This document shows positions 1 through 6,119 of a DNA stretch of 10,162 nucleotides, piece after piece (the first letter of the stretch is position 1; each line of letters starts with the position of its first letter). The stretch lies in assembly GCA_905234575.1 (NCBI GenBank), contig CAJOIG010000047.1, positions 1 through 10,162 of the forward strand. Reading direction: 5' to 3'. Origin of the DNA: an uncultured Oscillospiraceae bacterium. Its GTDB lineage: Bacteria > Bacillota > Clostridia > Oscillospirales > Oscillospiraceae. The notes below the pieces were generated by a model, which was not told the DNA's origin, did no database searches, and saw only the letters and a program-made list of their open reading frames with translations. A program made the position numbers and the translations under genes.

Positions 1-599
1 GTGGCGATGGCCGCGCCGGCGGCGCCGAGGCCGAACACCCCCACGAGGAGGATGTCCCCGATGATGTTGAAGGCGGTGGACAGGCCCACGAACAGCAGGG
101 GCGACCTGGAGTCCCCCACGCCCCGCAGGATGCCCGAGAGCATGTTGTAGACCGACTGGAACACATACCCCACGCTGCAGATGAGCATATAGGCGATGGC
201 GCCGGGCATGGCCTCCGCGGGGGTGTTGATCCAGCCGAGCAGCGGTACGGACAGGGCGGCCACGACCACCATGAGCCCCACGCCCGCGATCCAGGCCAGG
301 GTGAAGGCCGTGGCGGACACGGAGGCGAGGGATTCCTTGTCCCCCGCGCCAAAGCGCTGCCCCACCACCACCGTCGCGCCGACGGACAGGCCGATGAGCA
401 GCATGAGGAAGGTGGCGACGACCGTGCCCGCGACGGAGACCGCCGACACGTCCGCTGTGGCGGCGTACCGCCCGACGATATAGAGGTCCGCCATGCCGTA
501 CAGCGTCTGCAAAAGGTTCGCGCCGATGAAGGGCAGGGTGAAGGTCCAGAGCTTGCGGAACACGCCGCCCTGGGTCAGATCGTTTGCGATGGGCTTCAT
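1..599 (-). CDS. MATE-family multidrug/sodium antiporter, N-terminal part (cut by window edge)
   Basis: This is the first 199 codons of a membrane efflux pump that would exchange organic cations or drugs for Na+ or H+. It starts at ATG 599-597 and is open to the left edge, so the C-terminal half (family members are about 450 residues) lies outside. Seen: repeated hydrophobic segments; an N-terminal stretch around residues 28-45 (NLLQTLYGMADLYIVGRY) typical of MATE helix 1; and residues 157-199, containing ILRGVGDSRSP, NIIGDILL and GAAGAAIA, which match the conserved MATE pattern before helix 6. A GGGAGAG ribosome binding site lies about 11 nt upstream of the ATG, a little far. The gene begins 32 bp after the copA stop on the same strand with no terminator between them, so it is probably co-transcribed with copA. 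Family assignment is firm; the substrate is unknown. Confidence 0.88.
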   Translation of the reverse strand, partial: MKPIANDLTQGGVFRKLWTFTLPFIGANLLQTLYGMADLYIVGRYAATADVSAVSVAGTVVATFLMLLIGLSVGATVVVGQRFGAGDKESLASVSATAFTLAWIAGVGLMVVVAALSVPLLGWINTPAEAMPGAIAYMLICSVGYVFQSVYNMLSGILRGVGDSRSPLLFVGLSTAFNIIGDILLVGVFGLGAAGAAIA

Positions 600-631
600 A
601 GAACGTGCGTCTCTCCCGGCTTTTCGGCCGG

Positions 632-841
632 TCACATCACACCGAGGACCTTGTAATCCTGGTCCTCCACGGCCTTCGTGAGGACGCCGTCCTCCACGGC
701 AGCGGCGAGGTGCACCACGGCGGTGCCGGCCTCGTGGCTCACGTCGGCGGAGCTCACGCCCTCCACGGCCTCCAGCGCCTTCTTGACGCGGGCCTCGCAG
801 TGCATGCACATCATGCCTTCGATCTTCAGGGTCTTTTCCAT
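632..841 (-). CDS. Possible internal translation product: free CopZ-like copper chaperone
   Basis: Inside copA, in the same frame, ATG 841-839 is preceded by GGAGG with an 8-nt spacer. Starting there gives a complete 69-residue HMA protein (MEKTLKIEGMMCMHCEARV at its start, MMCMHC binding motif at 11-15), which is the usual length of stand-alone CopZ. CopZ carries Cu(I) to CopA in the cytoplasm. Seen: the ribosome binding site, start and stop. Inferred: that ribosomes use this site, so the gene yields both a pump with a tethered chaperone and a free chaperone. The alternative is that the site is a relic of an ancestral copA-copZ junction whose stop codon was lost, and only the fusion is made. 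Confidence 0.4.
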   Translation of the reverse strand: MEKTLKIEGMMCMHCEARVKKALEAVEGVSSADVSHEAGTAVVHLAAAVEDGVLTKAVEDQDYKVLGVM

Positions 842-3166
842 GCTTGTTTCCTCCGGTTCGTTGTTGTTCTCGGCGGGCTCTCCGAGAGAGAGCACCGGGT
901 TTTTGACGGGCTTGTCGCGGCGGGGATCCCGCAGGCGGAAGAGGTTCAGCCGCAGGGCGTTCGTCACGACGCAGAAGCTCGACAGGCTCATGGCCGCCGC
1001 GCCGAACATGGGGTCGAGCTCCCACCCCAGCAGGGAGACGAACGCGCCTGCCGCCAGGGGGATGCCGATGACGTTATAGAAAAACGCCCAAAAAAGGTTC
1101 TCGCGGATGTTCCGCAGGGCGGCGCGGCTCAGGCGGATGGCGGCGGGGATGTCCAGCGGGCGGCTCTGCATGAGGACCACGTCCGCCGCGTCGATGGCGA
1201 CGTCCGTGCCCGCGCCGATGGCGATGCCCACGTCCGCGGCGGTCAGGGCCGGGGCGTCGTTGATGCCGTCGCCCACCATGGCCACGGGGCCGAGCTCGCG
1301 CAGCCGCCGCACGGCCGCGGCCTTGCCCTCCGGCCGGACCCCGGCGATGACCTCGTCCACGCCCGCCTGGGCGCCGATGGCCCGGGCGGTGCGCTCGTTG
1401 TCGCCGGTCAGCATGACGACGTACAGGCCCATCCCGCGGAGCTGGCGGATGGCCTCGACGCTGTCCTCCTTCAGCACGTCCGCGACGGCGACGGTGCCGA
1501 GGAGCTTCCCCTCCCGGCAGAAGAACAGCGGGGTCTTGCCCTCGGCGGCGAGGAGCTCCGCCGCGGCGAGCGCGTCGGGGGAGAGGGTCGTTACCGTCCC
1601 GATGAAGCTCCGGTTCCCGGCGGACACCGACGCGCCCTCCACCTCCGCGGTGAGGCCGCTGCCCGGAAGGGCCGTGAACGCGGAGGGCTCCGGGACCGGC
1701 AGGCCCCGCTCCTCCCCGTACCGGACCACGGCGCGCCCGAGGGGATGCTCGCTGCGCTTCTCGGCCGCGCAGGCGACGCGCAGAAGCTCGTCCTCCGTCA
1801 CGCCCGGCGCGGGCAGCACGTCCGTCACCCGCGGGTCGCCGGAGGTGATGGTGCCGGTCTTGTCCAGCGCCACGAGCTTCACCCGCCCGGCCTGCTCCAG
1901 GGAGACGGCGGTCTTGAAGAGGATGCCGTTTTTCGCCCCGAGGCCGCTGCCCACCATGATGGCCACGGGGGTGGCGAGCCCCAGCGCGCAGGGGCAGCTG
2001 ATGACCAGCACGGCGATGCCCCGGGCCAGGGCGTAGCCCGCCGTCTGTCCGGCCAGGAGCCAGATCAGGAGCGTCAGGGCCGCCACGCCGATGACCGCCG
2101 GGACGAACACGCCGGACACCCGGTCCGCCAGCTTCGCGATGGGGGCCTTGGTGGCGGCGGCGTCGCTGACGAGGCGGATGATCTGGGCGAGGGTCGTGTC
2201 CTCCCCCACCCGGGAGGCGCGGCAGGTGATGAAGCCCGAGAGGTTCCCCGTGGCGGCGGAGACCGCGTCCCCCGGGGCCTTGTCCACGGGAAGGCTCTCC
2301 CCGGTGAGGGCGGCCTCGTTCACGGCGGTGCTCCCCTCGAGGATGACGCCGTCCACCGGGACGCTCTCCCCCGGACGCACGACGAACCGGTCCCCGACCG
2401 CGACTTCGGCCACGGGGACCTCCGTCTCCCGCCCGTCCCGCAGGACCACGGCGGTCTGGGGCACGAGCCGCATGAGCGAGCGCAGGGCGTCGGTGGTCCG
2501 GCCCTTGGCCCGGGCCTCCAGGGTCTTGCCGACGGTGATGAGGGTCACAATCATGCCCGCGGACTCAAAGTAGAGCCCGCCGAGCCCGTCCATGGCGGCC
2601 GCGGGATTTCCGTCCGCCTGGGCGCGGCAGACGCCCAGCAGCACCCACACGCTCCACAGGAAGGACACGCCCGAGCCCATGGCGACGAGGGTGTCCATGT
2701 TGGGAGCGCCGTGCCGGACGCTTTGAAAGCCGCTGATGAAAAACCGCTGGTTGACGACCATCAGGATCGCGGCGAGGAGCATCTGCAAAACGCCGATCCC
2801 GGCGGGGGAGCCGTGCAGCAGGGCGGGCAGGGGCCAGCCGAACATGTGGTGCCCCATGGAAATATACATGAGCGCCGCGAGAAACAGGACCGACGCCAGA
2901 AGCCGCTTTTTGAGAAGGGGCGTCTCCCGGTCCGCCAGGGCGTCCTCCGCGGGCTTCGGTCCCTCCGCGCCCTTGGGGGAGGCGCCGTAGCCCGCCTCCT
3001 CCACGGCCCGGACGATCGCCGCCGGGGACGCCGTGCCCTCCACGCCCATGGAGTTCGTCAAGAGGCTCACGGCGCACGAGGTCACCCCCGGCACGGCGGA
3101 TACCGCCTTCTCCACCCGGGCGGAGCATGCCGCGCAGCTCATGCCCGTTACATTATATTGTTCCAT
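632..3166 (-). CDS. copA: Copper-translocating P1B-type ATPase with N- and C-terminal HMA domains
   Basis: Inner-membrane pump exporting Cu(I) from the cytoplasm at the cost of ATP; 844 residues. Seen in order: N-terminal HMA domain with GMSCAAC (C11, C14); membrane helices from about residue 88; actuator TGES at 288-291; CPC metal site at 391-393; phosphorylation DKTGT with D435; HP motif at 474-475; GDGINDAP at 632-639; YN at 697-698 and MSLSS at 726-730, the helix 7/8 residues that mark Cu(I) pumps. After the last helix an acidic Asn/Glu linker (about 762-775) leads to a second HMA domain with MMCMHC (C787, C790). The start ATG 3166-3164 is chosen because TAAGGAG lies 7 nt upstream and the first HMA begins at once; the frame is open further upstream but without family similarity. 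Many bacterial CopA proteins have one or two N-terminal HMA domains; a C-terminal one is less usual. Copper rather than silver is inferred from the motifs. Confidence 0.95.
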   Translation of the reverse strand: MEQYNVTGMSCAACSARVEKAVSAVPGVTSCAVSLLTNSMGVEGTASPAAIVRAVEEAGYGASPKGAEGPKPAEDALADRETPLLKKRLLASVLFLAALMYISMGHHMFGWPLPALLHGSPAGIGVLQMLLAAILMVVNQRFFISGFQSVRHGAPNMDTLVAMGSGVSFLWSVWVLLGVCRAQADGNPAAAMDGLGGLYFESAGMIVTLITVGKTLEARAKGRTTDALRSLMRLVPQTAVVLRDGRETEVPVAEVAVGDRFVVRPGESVPVDGVILEGSTAVNEAALTGESLPVDKAPGDAVSAATGNLSGFITCRASRVGEDTTLAQIIRLVSDAAATKAPIAKLADRVSGVFVPAVIGVAALTLLIWLLAGQTAGYALARGIAVLVISCPCALGLATPVAIMVGSGLGAKNGILFKTAVSLEQAGRVKLVALDKTGTITSGDPRVTDVLPAPGVTEDELLRVACAAEKRSEHPLGRAVVRYGEERGLPVPEPSAFTALPGSGLTAEVEGASVSAGNRSFIGTVTTLSPDALAAAELLAAEGKTPLFFCREGKLLGTVAVADVLKEDSVEAIRQLRGMGLYVVMLTGDNERTARAIGAQAGVDEVIAGVRPEGKAAAVRRLRELGPVAMVGDGINDAPALTAADVGIAIGAGTDVAIDAADVVLMQSRPLDIPAAIRLSRAALRNIRENLFWAFFYNVIGIPLAAGAFVSLLGWELDPMFGAAAMSLSSFCVVTNALRLNLFRLRDPRRDKPVKNPVLSLGEPAENNNEPEETSMEKTLKIEGMMCMHCEARVKKALEAVEGVSSADVSHEAGTAVVHLAAAVEDGVLTKAVEDQDYKVLGVM
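847..854 (-). promoter_or_regulatory. Strong internal ribosome binding site before the CopZ-like domain
   Basis: On the minus strand the sequence reads GGAGGAAA, then ACAAGC-ish spacer, then ATG at 841. It lies within the codons for the linker residues P-E-E-T, which is otherwise A-rich and reads like a former intergenic spacer. The match to the anti-Shine-Dalgarno sequence is as good as those of metN and copA itself. Confidence 0.55.
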
Positions 3167-3197
3167 AGGAAAACTCCTTACTATGTTAGCATATCCT

Positions 3198-3226
3198 ATC
3201 ATACCCCAATGGCGGGGGATTGTCAA
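3198..3226 (-). promoter_or_regulatory. Sigma-A-type promoter of copA
   Basis: On the minus strand the -35 box TTGACA (3226-3221) and -10 box TATGAT (3203-3198) are separated by exactly 17 bp. Transcription would start near 3191, giving a leader of about 25 nt before the copA ATG at 3166. Both boxes are at or near consensus, so the promoter is probably strong when not repressed. Confidence 0.8.
3201..3220. promoter_or_regulatory. Candidate copper-repressor (CsoR-like) operator in the copA promoter spacer
   Basis: ATACCCC, six bases, then GGGGGAT form an inverted repeat with one mismatch, and it fills the space between the -10 and -35 boxes of copA. G/C tracts flanked by TA or AT in this position are typical of CsoR operators in Firmicutes, where Cu(I) releases the repressor. 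The dyad and its position are seen; the binding protein is inferred, and no csoR gene is in the window. Confidence 0.45.
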
Positions 3227-3320
3227 AGCAGGCGGAGGGCTTCTGACAAAATATGAACAATTTGTGAATGTGCACAAGAGGGCCCCGCATTTTTCAGCAC
3301 CTTCTATCATCGATTTCTAA

Positions 3321-3349
3321 TTGAAAATCCGTTCGCCAGCCCCTATAAT
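3321..3349 (+). promoter_or_regulatory. Promoter of the glycine riboswitch/symporter unit
   Basis: TTGAAA (3321-3326) and TATAAT (3344-3349) are separated by 17 bp. Transcription would start near 3356, about 35 nt before the first structured element of the riboswitch and about 330 nt before the symporter start. The region between this promoter and that of copA (3227-3320) is AT-rich and holds nothing else I can support. Confidence 0.8.
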
Positions 3350-3390
3350 AATAAGTAATTCTTGTGAGGCACAGAAGAAAACCAAATAAG

Positions 3391-3571
3391 GCGAGAAGAA
3401 ACCTACAGAAAAGAGCGCCGGGAACGGCGCCGCCGAAGGAATAACATTATCAGGCAAAGCAGACTGCAGGCCGATCGCATTCTGGAGACACCCGCTTCAC
3501 CGCGGGGGCCGAAGGGGCAAGACGGAGACCTCTCCCGTTCAATCTCTCAGGCAAAAGGACAGAATCATCGT
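3391..3571 (+). promoter_or_regulatory. Tandem glycine riboswitch (two aptamers)
   Basis: Two glycine aptamers lie in series. Aptamer 1 (about 3402-3470) has P1 CCTACAG/CTGCAGG with one mismatch, a GCGCCG/CGGCGC hairpin, GCCGAAGGA and TCAGGCAAA. Aptamer 2 (3479-3565) has a perfect P1 ATTCTG/CAGAAT, a P2 GAGA/TCTC, a CCCGC/GCGGG hairpin, GCCGAAGGGGCAA, a P3 stem and the hallmark CTCTCAGGCAAAAGGAC. Leader GCGA (3391-3394) can pair with linker TCGC (3475-3478), each next to a GA step, which fits the leader-linker kink-turn of this class. Binding of glycine to the nascent RNA would control the downstream AGCS symporter, and the expression platform lies at 3594-3632. Class assignment is very secure from the conserved cores; the direction of control is inferred. 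Confidence 0.95.
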
Positions 3572-3599
3572 TCCCCCCCCGGCGGGGCTTCGGTTTGCC

Positions 3600-3631
3600 T
3601 GAGCATATCGGTATCGGTACGCTCATTTTTT
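3600..3631 (+). terminator. Riboswitch-controlled intrinsic terminator
   Basis: TGAGC (3600-3604) pairs with GCTCA (3621-3625); after one A/C mismatch, TATCG (3606-3610 region) pairs with CGGTA around a GTAT loop, and a run of six T follows (3626-3631). Its 5' strand overlaps TTTGCCTGAG (3594-3603), which is the perfect complement of the aptamer 2 core CTCAGGCAAA (3546-3555). The two pairings exclude each other, so this is the expression platform. The stem is modest, which suits a regulated terminator. Confidence 0.7.
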
Positions 3632-3683
3632 GTTTCCCAGGGCGGGACACCCGCCCGGAAAATACAGGAAGGGAATGAATACC

Positions 3684-5117
3684 ATGACATTTGCGGAACT
3701 CGTCGGAAAACTCGACAGCTTTGCGTGGGGTCCCGTCATGCTGGTCCTGCTGGTCGGCACGGGCGTCTACCTGAGCATTCGCGTCGGGTTCATCCAGTTC
3801 AGCCGCCTCGGCTACTGGATGCGGAACACCTTTGGAAAGATCTTCAAAAAGCAGGCCGCCGGCAGCGGTGAGGTCACACCGCTCCAGGCCGTCACCACCG
3901 CCCTGGCCGCCACCGTCGGCACCGGCAACATCGCCGGCGTCACCGGCGCCATCGTGGCCGGCGGTCCCGGCGCGGTCTTCTGGATGTGGATCTCCGCCCT
4001 CTTCGGCATGGTCACGAAATACGCCGAGGTGCTTCTCTCCGTGAAGTACCGCGAGCGCAACGATCACGGCGACTGGGTCGGCGGTCCGATGTACTATATC
4101 AAGAACGGCCTCGGCAAGGGCTGGGCCTGGCTCGGCAGCGTGTTCTGCGTCCTGGGCGCCCTCGCCGCCTTCGGCATCGGCAACATGACCCAGATCAACA
4201 CCATCGCCTCCTCCATCAACACCGCCATCGACGCCTTCGGCGGCAACGTGGAGGCCAGCTCCGTCCTGCTGTTCGGGCAGAACGTGCCCGTCTCCAGCAT
4301 CGTCATCGGCGTCATCGCCGCCGTCATCGTGGCCCTCGTCATCATCGGCGGTCTGAAGCGCATCGGCCAAGTCACGGAGAAGCTCGTGCCCGTCATGGCG
4401 GTCATCTACATCCTCGCCTCCATCATCGTGCTGATCGTCAACATCCGGTTCCTCGGCCAGGCCTTCGGCCTGATCTTCGGCAACGCCTTCACCGTCCAGG
4501 CGGCCTTCGGCGGCGCGGTCGGCGTCGCGTTCAAGACCGTCGTGCAGAAGGGCGTCGCCCGCGGCGTCTTCTCGAACGAGGCCGGCCTCGGCTCCGCGCC
4601 CATCGCCCACGCGGCCTCCTCCGAGTCGAACCCCGTCAAGCAGGGCATGTACGGCATCTTCGAGGTGTTCATGGACACCATCGTCATCTGCACCCTGACG
4701 GCCCTCGTCGTCCTGCTGGGCTACTGCTCCGGCGCCATCGCCCCCGACTGGGCCGGCTCCGGCGGCACGGAGCTCGTCTCCGGCGCCTTCGGCGGCGTCT
4801 TCGGCAGCCGGATCGGCTCCCTCATCGTGGCGGTCGGCATCACGCTGTTCGCCCTCTCCACGCTGCTGAGCTGGTCCCTGTACGGCGTGCGCTGCTTCGA
4901 GTACCTCTTCGGCGTCCGGGCCTCCATGGGCTACAAGATCGTGTTCGTGCTCGTCGTCGTCATCGGCGCGACGCTGAAGCTCAGCATCGTCTGGGACATC
5001 GCGGACACCCTCAACGGCTTCATGGCGATCCCGAACCTCATCGCCCTGCTGGGCCTGTCCGGGGTGGTCATCCAGCTCACGAAGGAGCACTTCTCCAACA
5101 AAGACAATTTGCAGTGA
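3684..5117 (+). CDS. AGCS-family sodium:glycine/alanine symporter
   Basis: Membrane protein that imports a small neutral amino acid with Na+; 477 residues, usual for the alanine or glycine:cation symporter family. Seen: about ten hydrophobic helices; the family signature around residues 65-97 (PLQAVTTALAATVGTGNIAG, then AIVAGGPGAVFW); GGPMYYI at about 133-139; and later VARGVFSNEAGLGSAPIAHA, a highly conserved AGCS block. The start ATG 3684 is chosen because GGAAGGGA (3667-3674) lies 9 nt upstream; ATG 3675 would sit directly on that site. The gene is alone in its unit, between the riboswitch and the terminator at 5141. Control by a glycine riboswitch makes glycine the likely main substrate, although family members also carry alanine, and serine or glutamine are possible. 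Family certain, substrate inferred. Confidence 0.93.
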   Translation: MTFAELVGKLDSFAWGPVMLVLLVGTGVYLSIRVGFIQFSRLGYWMRNTFGKIFKKQAAGSGEVTPLQAVTTALAATVGTGNIAGVTGAIVAGGPGAVFWMWISALFGMVTKYAEVLLSVKYRERNDHGDWVGGPMYYIKNGLGKGWAWLGSVFCVLGALAAFGIGNMTQINTIASSINTAIDAFGGNVEASSVLLFGQNVPVSSIVIGVIAAVIVALVIIGGLKRIGQVTEKLVPVMAVIYILASIIVLIVNIRFLGQAFGLIFGNAFTVQAAFGGAVGVAFKTVVQKGVARGVFSNEAGLGSAPIAHAASSESNPVKQGMYGIFEVFMDTIVICTLTALVVLLGYCSGAIAPDWAGSGGTELVSGAFGGVFGSRIGSLIVAVGITLFALSTLLSWSLYGVRCFEYLFGVRASMGYKIVFVLVVVIGATLKLSIVWDIADTLNGFMAIPNLIALLGLSGVVIQLTKEHFSNKDNLQ

Positions 5118-5140
5118 CCCTCTCGGGTCCTGTGGCGGTG

Positions 5141-5179
5141 ATCCCGCTCCCGGCTTCGACCGGGAGCGGGATTGCTTTT
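5141..5179 (+). terminator. Strong intrinsic terminator after the AGCS symporter
   Basis: A perfect 13-bp stem, ATCCCGCTCCCGG (5141-5153) with its complement at 5160-5172, closes a CTTCGA loop and is followed by TGCTTTT. It lies 23 bp after the stop codon. A second small hairpin, GCTTTTGCC/GGCAAAAGC with loop GGA (5174-5194), contains the T tract in its left arm; it may stabilise the released 3' end or be incidental. There is no T tract on the other strand, so it acts in one direction. Confidence 0.88.
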
Positions 5180-5284
5180 GCCGGAGGCAAAAGCATCCAT
5201 TCAAATCGAGGCGGGCTCTTTGCCCCCCCGAGCTCCCCCGCGGCTCTGTGATCCCACCGGGAGCGCCGATCCTTGCCTGCGGGA

Positions 5285-5314
5285 TTGCCATTTCCCTGCC
5301 TTTGGGGTTATAAT
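5285..5314 (+). promoter_or_regulatory. Promoter of the tetR-family gene
   Basis: TTGCCA (5285-5290) and TATAAT (5309-5314) with an 18-bp spacer would start transcription near 5321, about 30 nt before the regulator ATG. Together with the terminator at 5141 it makes the regulator an independent unit. I see no copy here of the dyad found upstream of putP. Confidence 0.6.
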
Positions 5315-5350
5315 GGCGGCGGATGCAAACCGGAAAGGCGGGTGGGACCC

Positions 5351-5941
5351 ATGCCAAAGAAGAGCGGACGGAACACCAAGGGCCGCATCGTTGCGGCGGC
5401 GTGGAAGCTGTTTTACGAGCAGGGCTACGAAAACACCACCGTGGAGGACATCGTCTTCGAATCGGAGACCTCCAAGGGCTCGTTCTACCACTACTTCGAG
5501 GGGAAGGATGCCCTGCTGGGGTCGCTTTCCGTGCTGTTCGACGAGAAATACGAGGAGCTGCGGGAGACCATGGACCCGGACATGGACGCCGTGGAGGCGC
5601 TGTTATACCTCAACCGCGAGCTCTTTAGCATGATCGACAACAGCGTCGCCACCGAGCTGCTGGCCCGGCTGCTGTCGAGCCAGCTCGTCACCCGGGGCGA
5701 GCGCCACCTGCTGGACCGGAACCGGACCTACTTCAAGCTCCTGCACGGCATCGTCCGGCGTGGCCAGGAGCGCGGCGAGCTCCGGGCGGACCGCACCGCG
5801 AACGAGATCGTCTCCGCCTATGCCATGTTTGAGCGGGCGCTGATGTACGACTGGTGCCTCCAGAACGGCGCATACGCCCTCTCGAAATACGCGGCGGATA
5901 TGCTCCCCCTCCTGCTGGAGGGCTATCGCGCAGCCCCGTAA
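5351..5941 (+). CDS. TetR/AcrR-family transcriptional regulator
   Basis: A 196-residue DNA-binding protein, usual length for TetR. The N-terminal helix-turn-helix is clear: GRIVAAAWKLFYEQGYENTTV at about 11-31, then EDIVFESETSKGSFYHYFEGKDALL at 32-56, in which TSKGSFYHYF is the typical recognition helix. The C-terminal two thirds is helical with no sequence match I recognise, as expected for the ligand and dimer domain. The ATG at 5351 is preferred over upstream in-frame starts because the family domain begins directly after it; the ribosome binding site (GGTGGGA or AAAGG) is weak. It stands between two amino-acid symporter genes on the same strand and 178 bp before putP, whose promoter carries a long perfect dyad, so putP is a reasonable target. 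That link, and the ligand, are inferred. Confidence 0.9.
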   Translation: MPKKSGRNTKGRIVAAAWKLFYEQGYENTTVEDIVFESETSKGSFYHYFEGKDALLGSLSVLFDEKYEELRETMDPDMDAVEALLYLNRELFSMIDNSVATELLARLLSSQLVTRGERHLLDRNRTYFKLLHGIVRRGQERGELRADRTANEIVSAYAMFERALMYDWCLQNGAYALSKYAADMLPLLLEGYRAAP

Positions 5942-6021
5942 AACCAATTCGTCTCATGTATCGTTTTTCTTTCGTTCTTTATAAAAACTATCGATCTCAT
6001 CCCGTTTTTTATGATGATCAA

Positions 6022-6057
6022 AGAACGTAGTATAGACTTTATTCTATACTACGTTCT
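6022..6057. repeat. Perfect 15-bp inverted repeat upstream of the putP promoter
   Basis: AGAACGTAGTATAGA (6022-6036) and its exact complement (6043-6057) flank a CTTTAT spacer. The 3' end is 3 bp before the likely -35 box of putP. No T tract follows on either strand, so an intrinsic terminator is unlikely. Its length, symmetry and position suit an operator for a dimeric regulator, with the adjacent TetR protein as first candidate. An RNA hairpin at the end of the tetR transcript is the alternative. Confidence 0.75.
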
Positions 6058-6060
6058 GTA

Positions 6061-6089
6061 TTTACGTCTTGTTTTATGTGTGCTATAAT
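6061..6089 (+). promoter_or_regulatory. Promoter of putP
   Basis: TTTACG (6061-6066, four of six matches to the -35 consensus) and TATAAT (6084-6089) are 17 bp apart; TG one base before the -10 box (6081-6082) makes it an extended -10. Transcription would start near 6096, leaving a leader of only about 24 nt, which contains the AGAGGAG ribosome binding site (6106-6112). Confidence 0.7.
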
Positions 6090-6119
6090 GCCACGGAATC
6101 CAACAAGAGGAGCGAACCA

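Noticed and set aside
2972..2979. Slippery-looking CCCCCAAG at the end of the first HMA domain of copA, resembling the E. coli copA frameshift site
   Set aside because: The -1 frame stays open to about 2565, more than 130 codons, so slippage here would not release a short chaperone, and I see no stimulating structure I can support.
605..3256. 883-codon open frame on the plus strand opposite copA
   Set aside because: It is low-complexity (rich in Gly, Arg, His, Ala, Asp), has no recognisable domain, and mirrors the wobble positions of a clear copA gene in GC-rich DNA.
3262..3277. Small inverted repeat TTGTG-AATGTG-CACAA between the copA and AGCS promoters
   Set aside because: Only 5-bp arms, not overlapping either promoter; expected by chance at this length.
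3227..3320. Possible additional small RNA or gene in the divergent intergenic region
   Set aside because: No ribosome binding site with a usable frame, no promoter pair and no stable hairpin could be found.
3630..3683. Upstream TTG start (3630) or ATG (3675) for the AGCS gene
   Set aside because: TTG 3630 lies in the terminator T tract and adds residues unlike the family; ATG 3675 is only 1 nt from the ribosome binding site.
3450..5357. 635-codon open frame on the minus strand opposite the AGCS gene and riboswitch
   Set aside because: Asp/Glu/Gly/Ala repeats without a fold, running across the riboswitch and terminator; it is a shadow of the symporter gene.
6022..6057. Dyad as a terminator of tetR
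   Set aside because: The stem is AT-rich and no T run follows on either strand; kept as a repeat with probable operator function instead.
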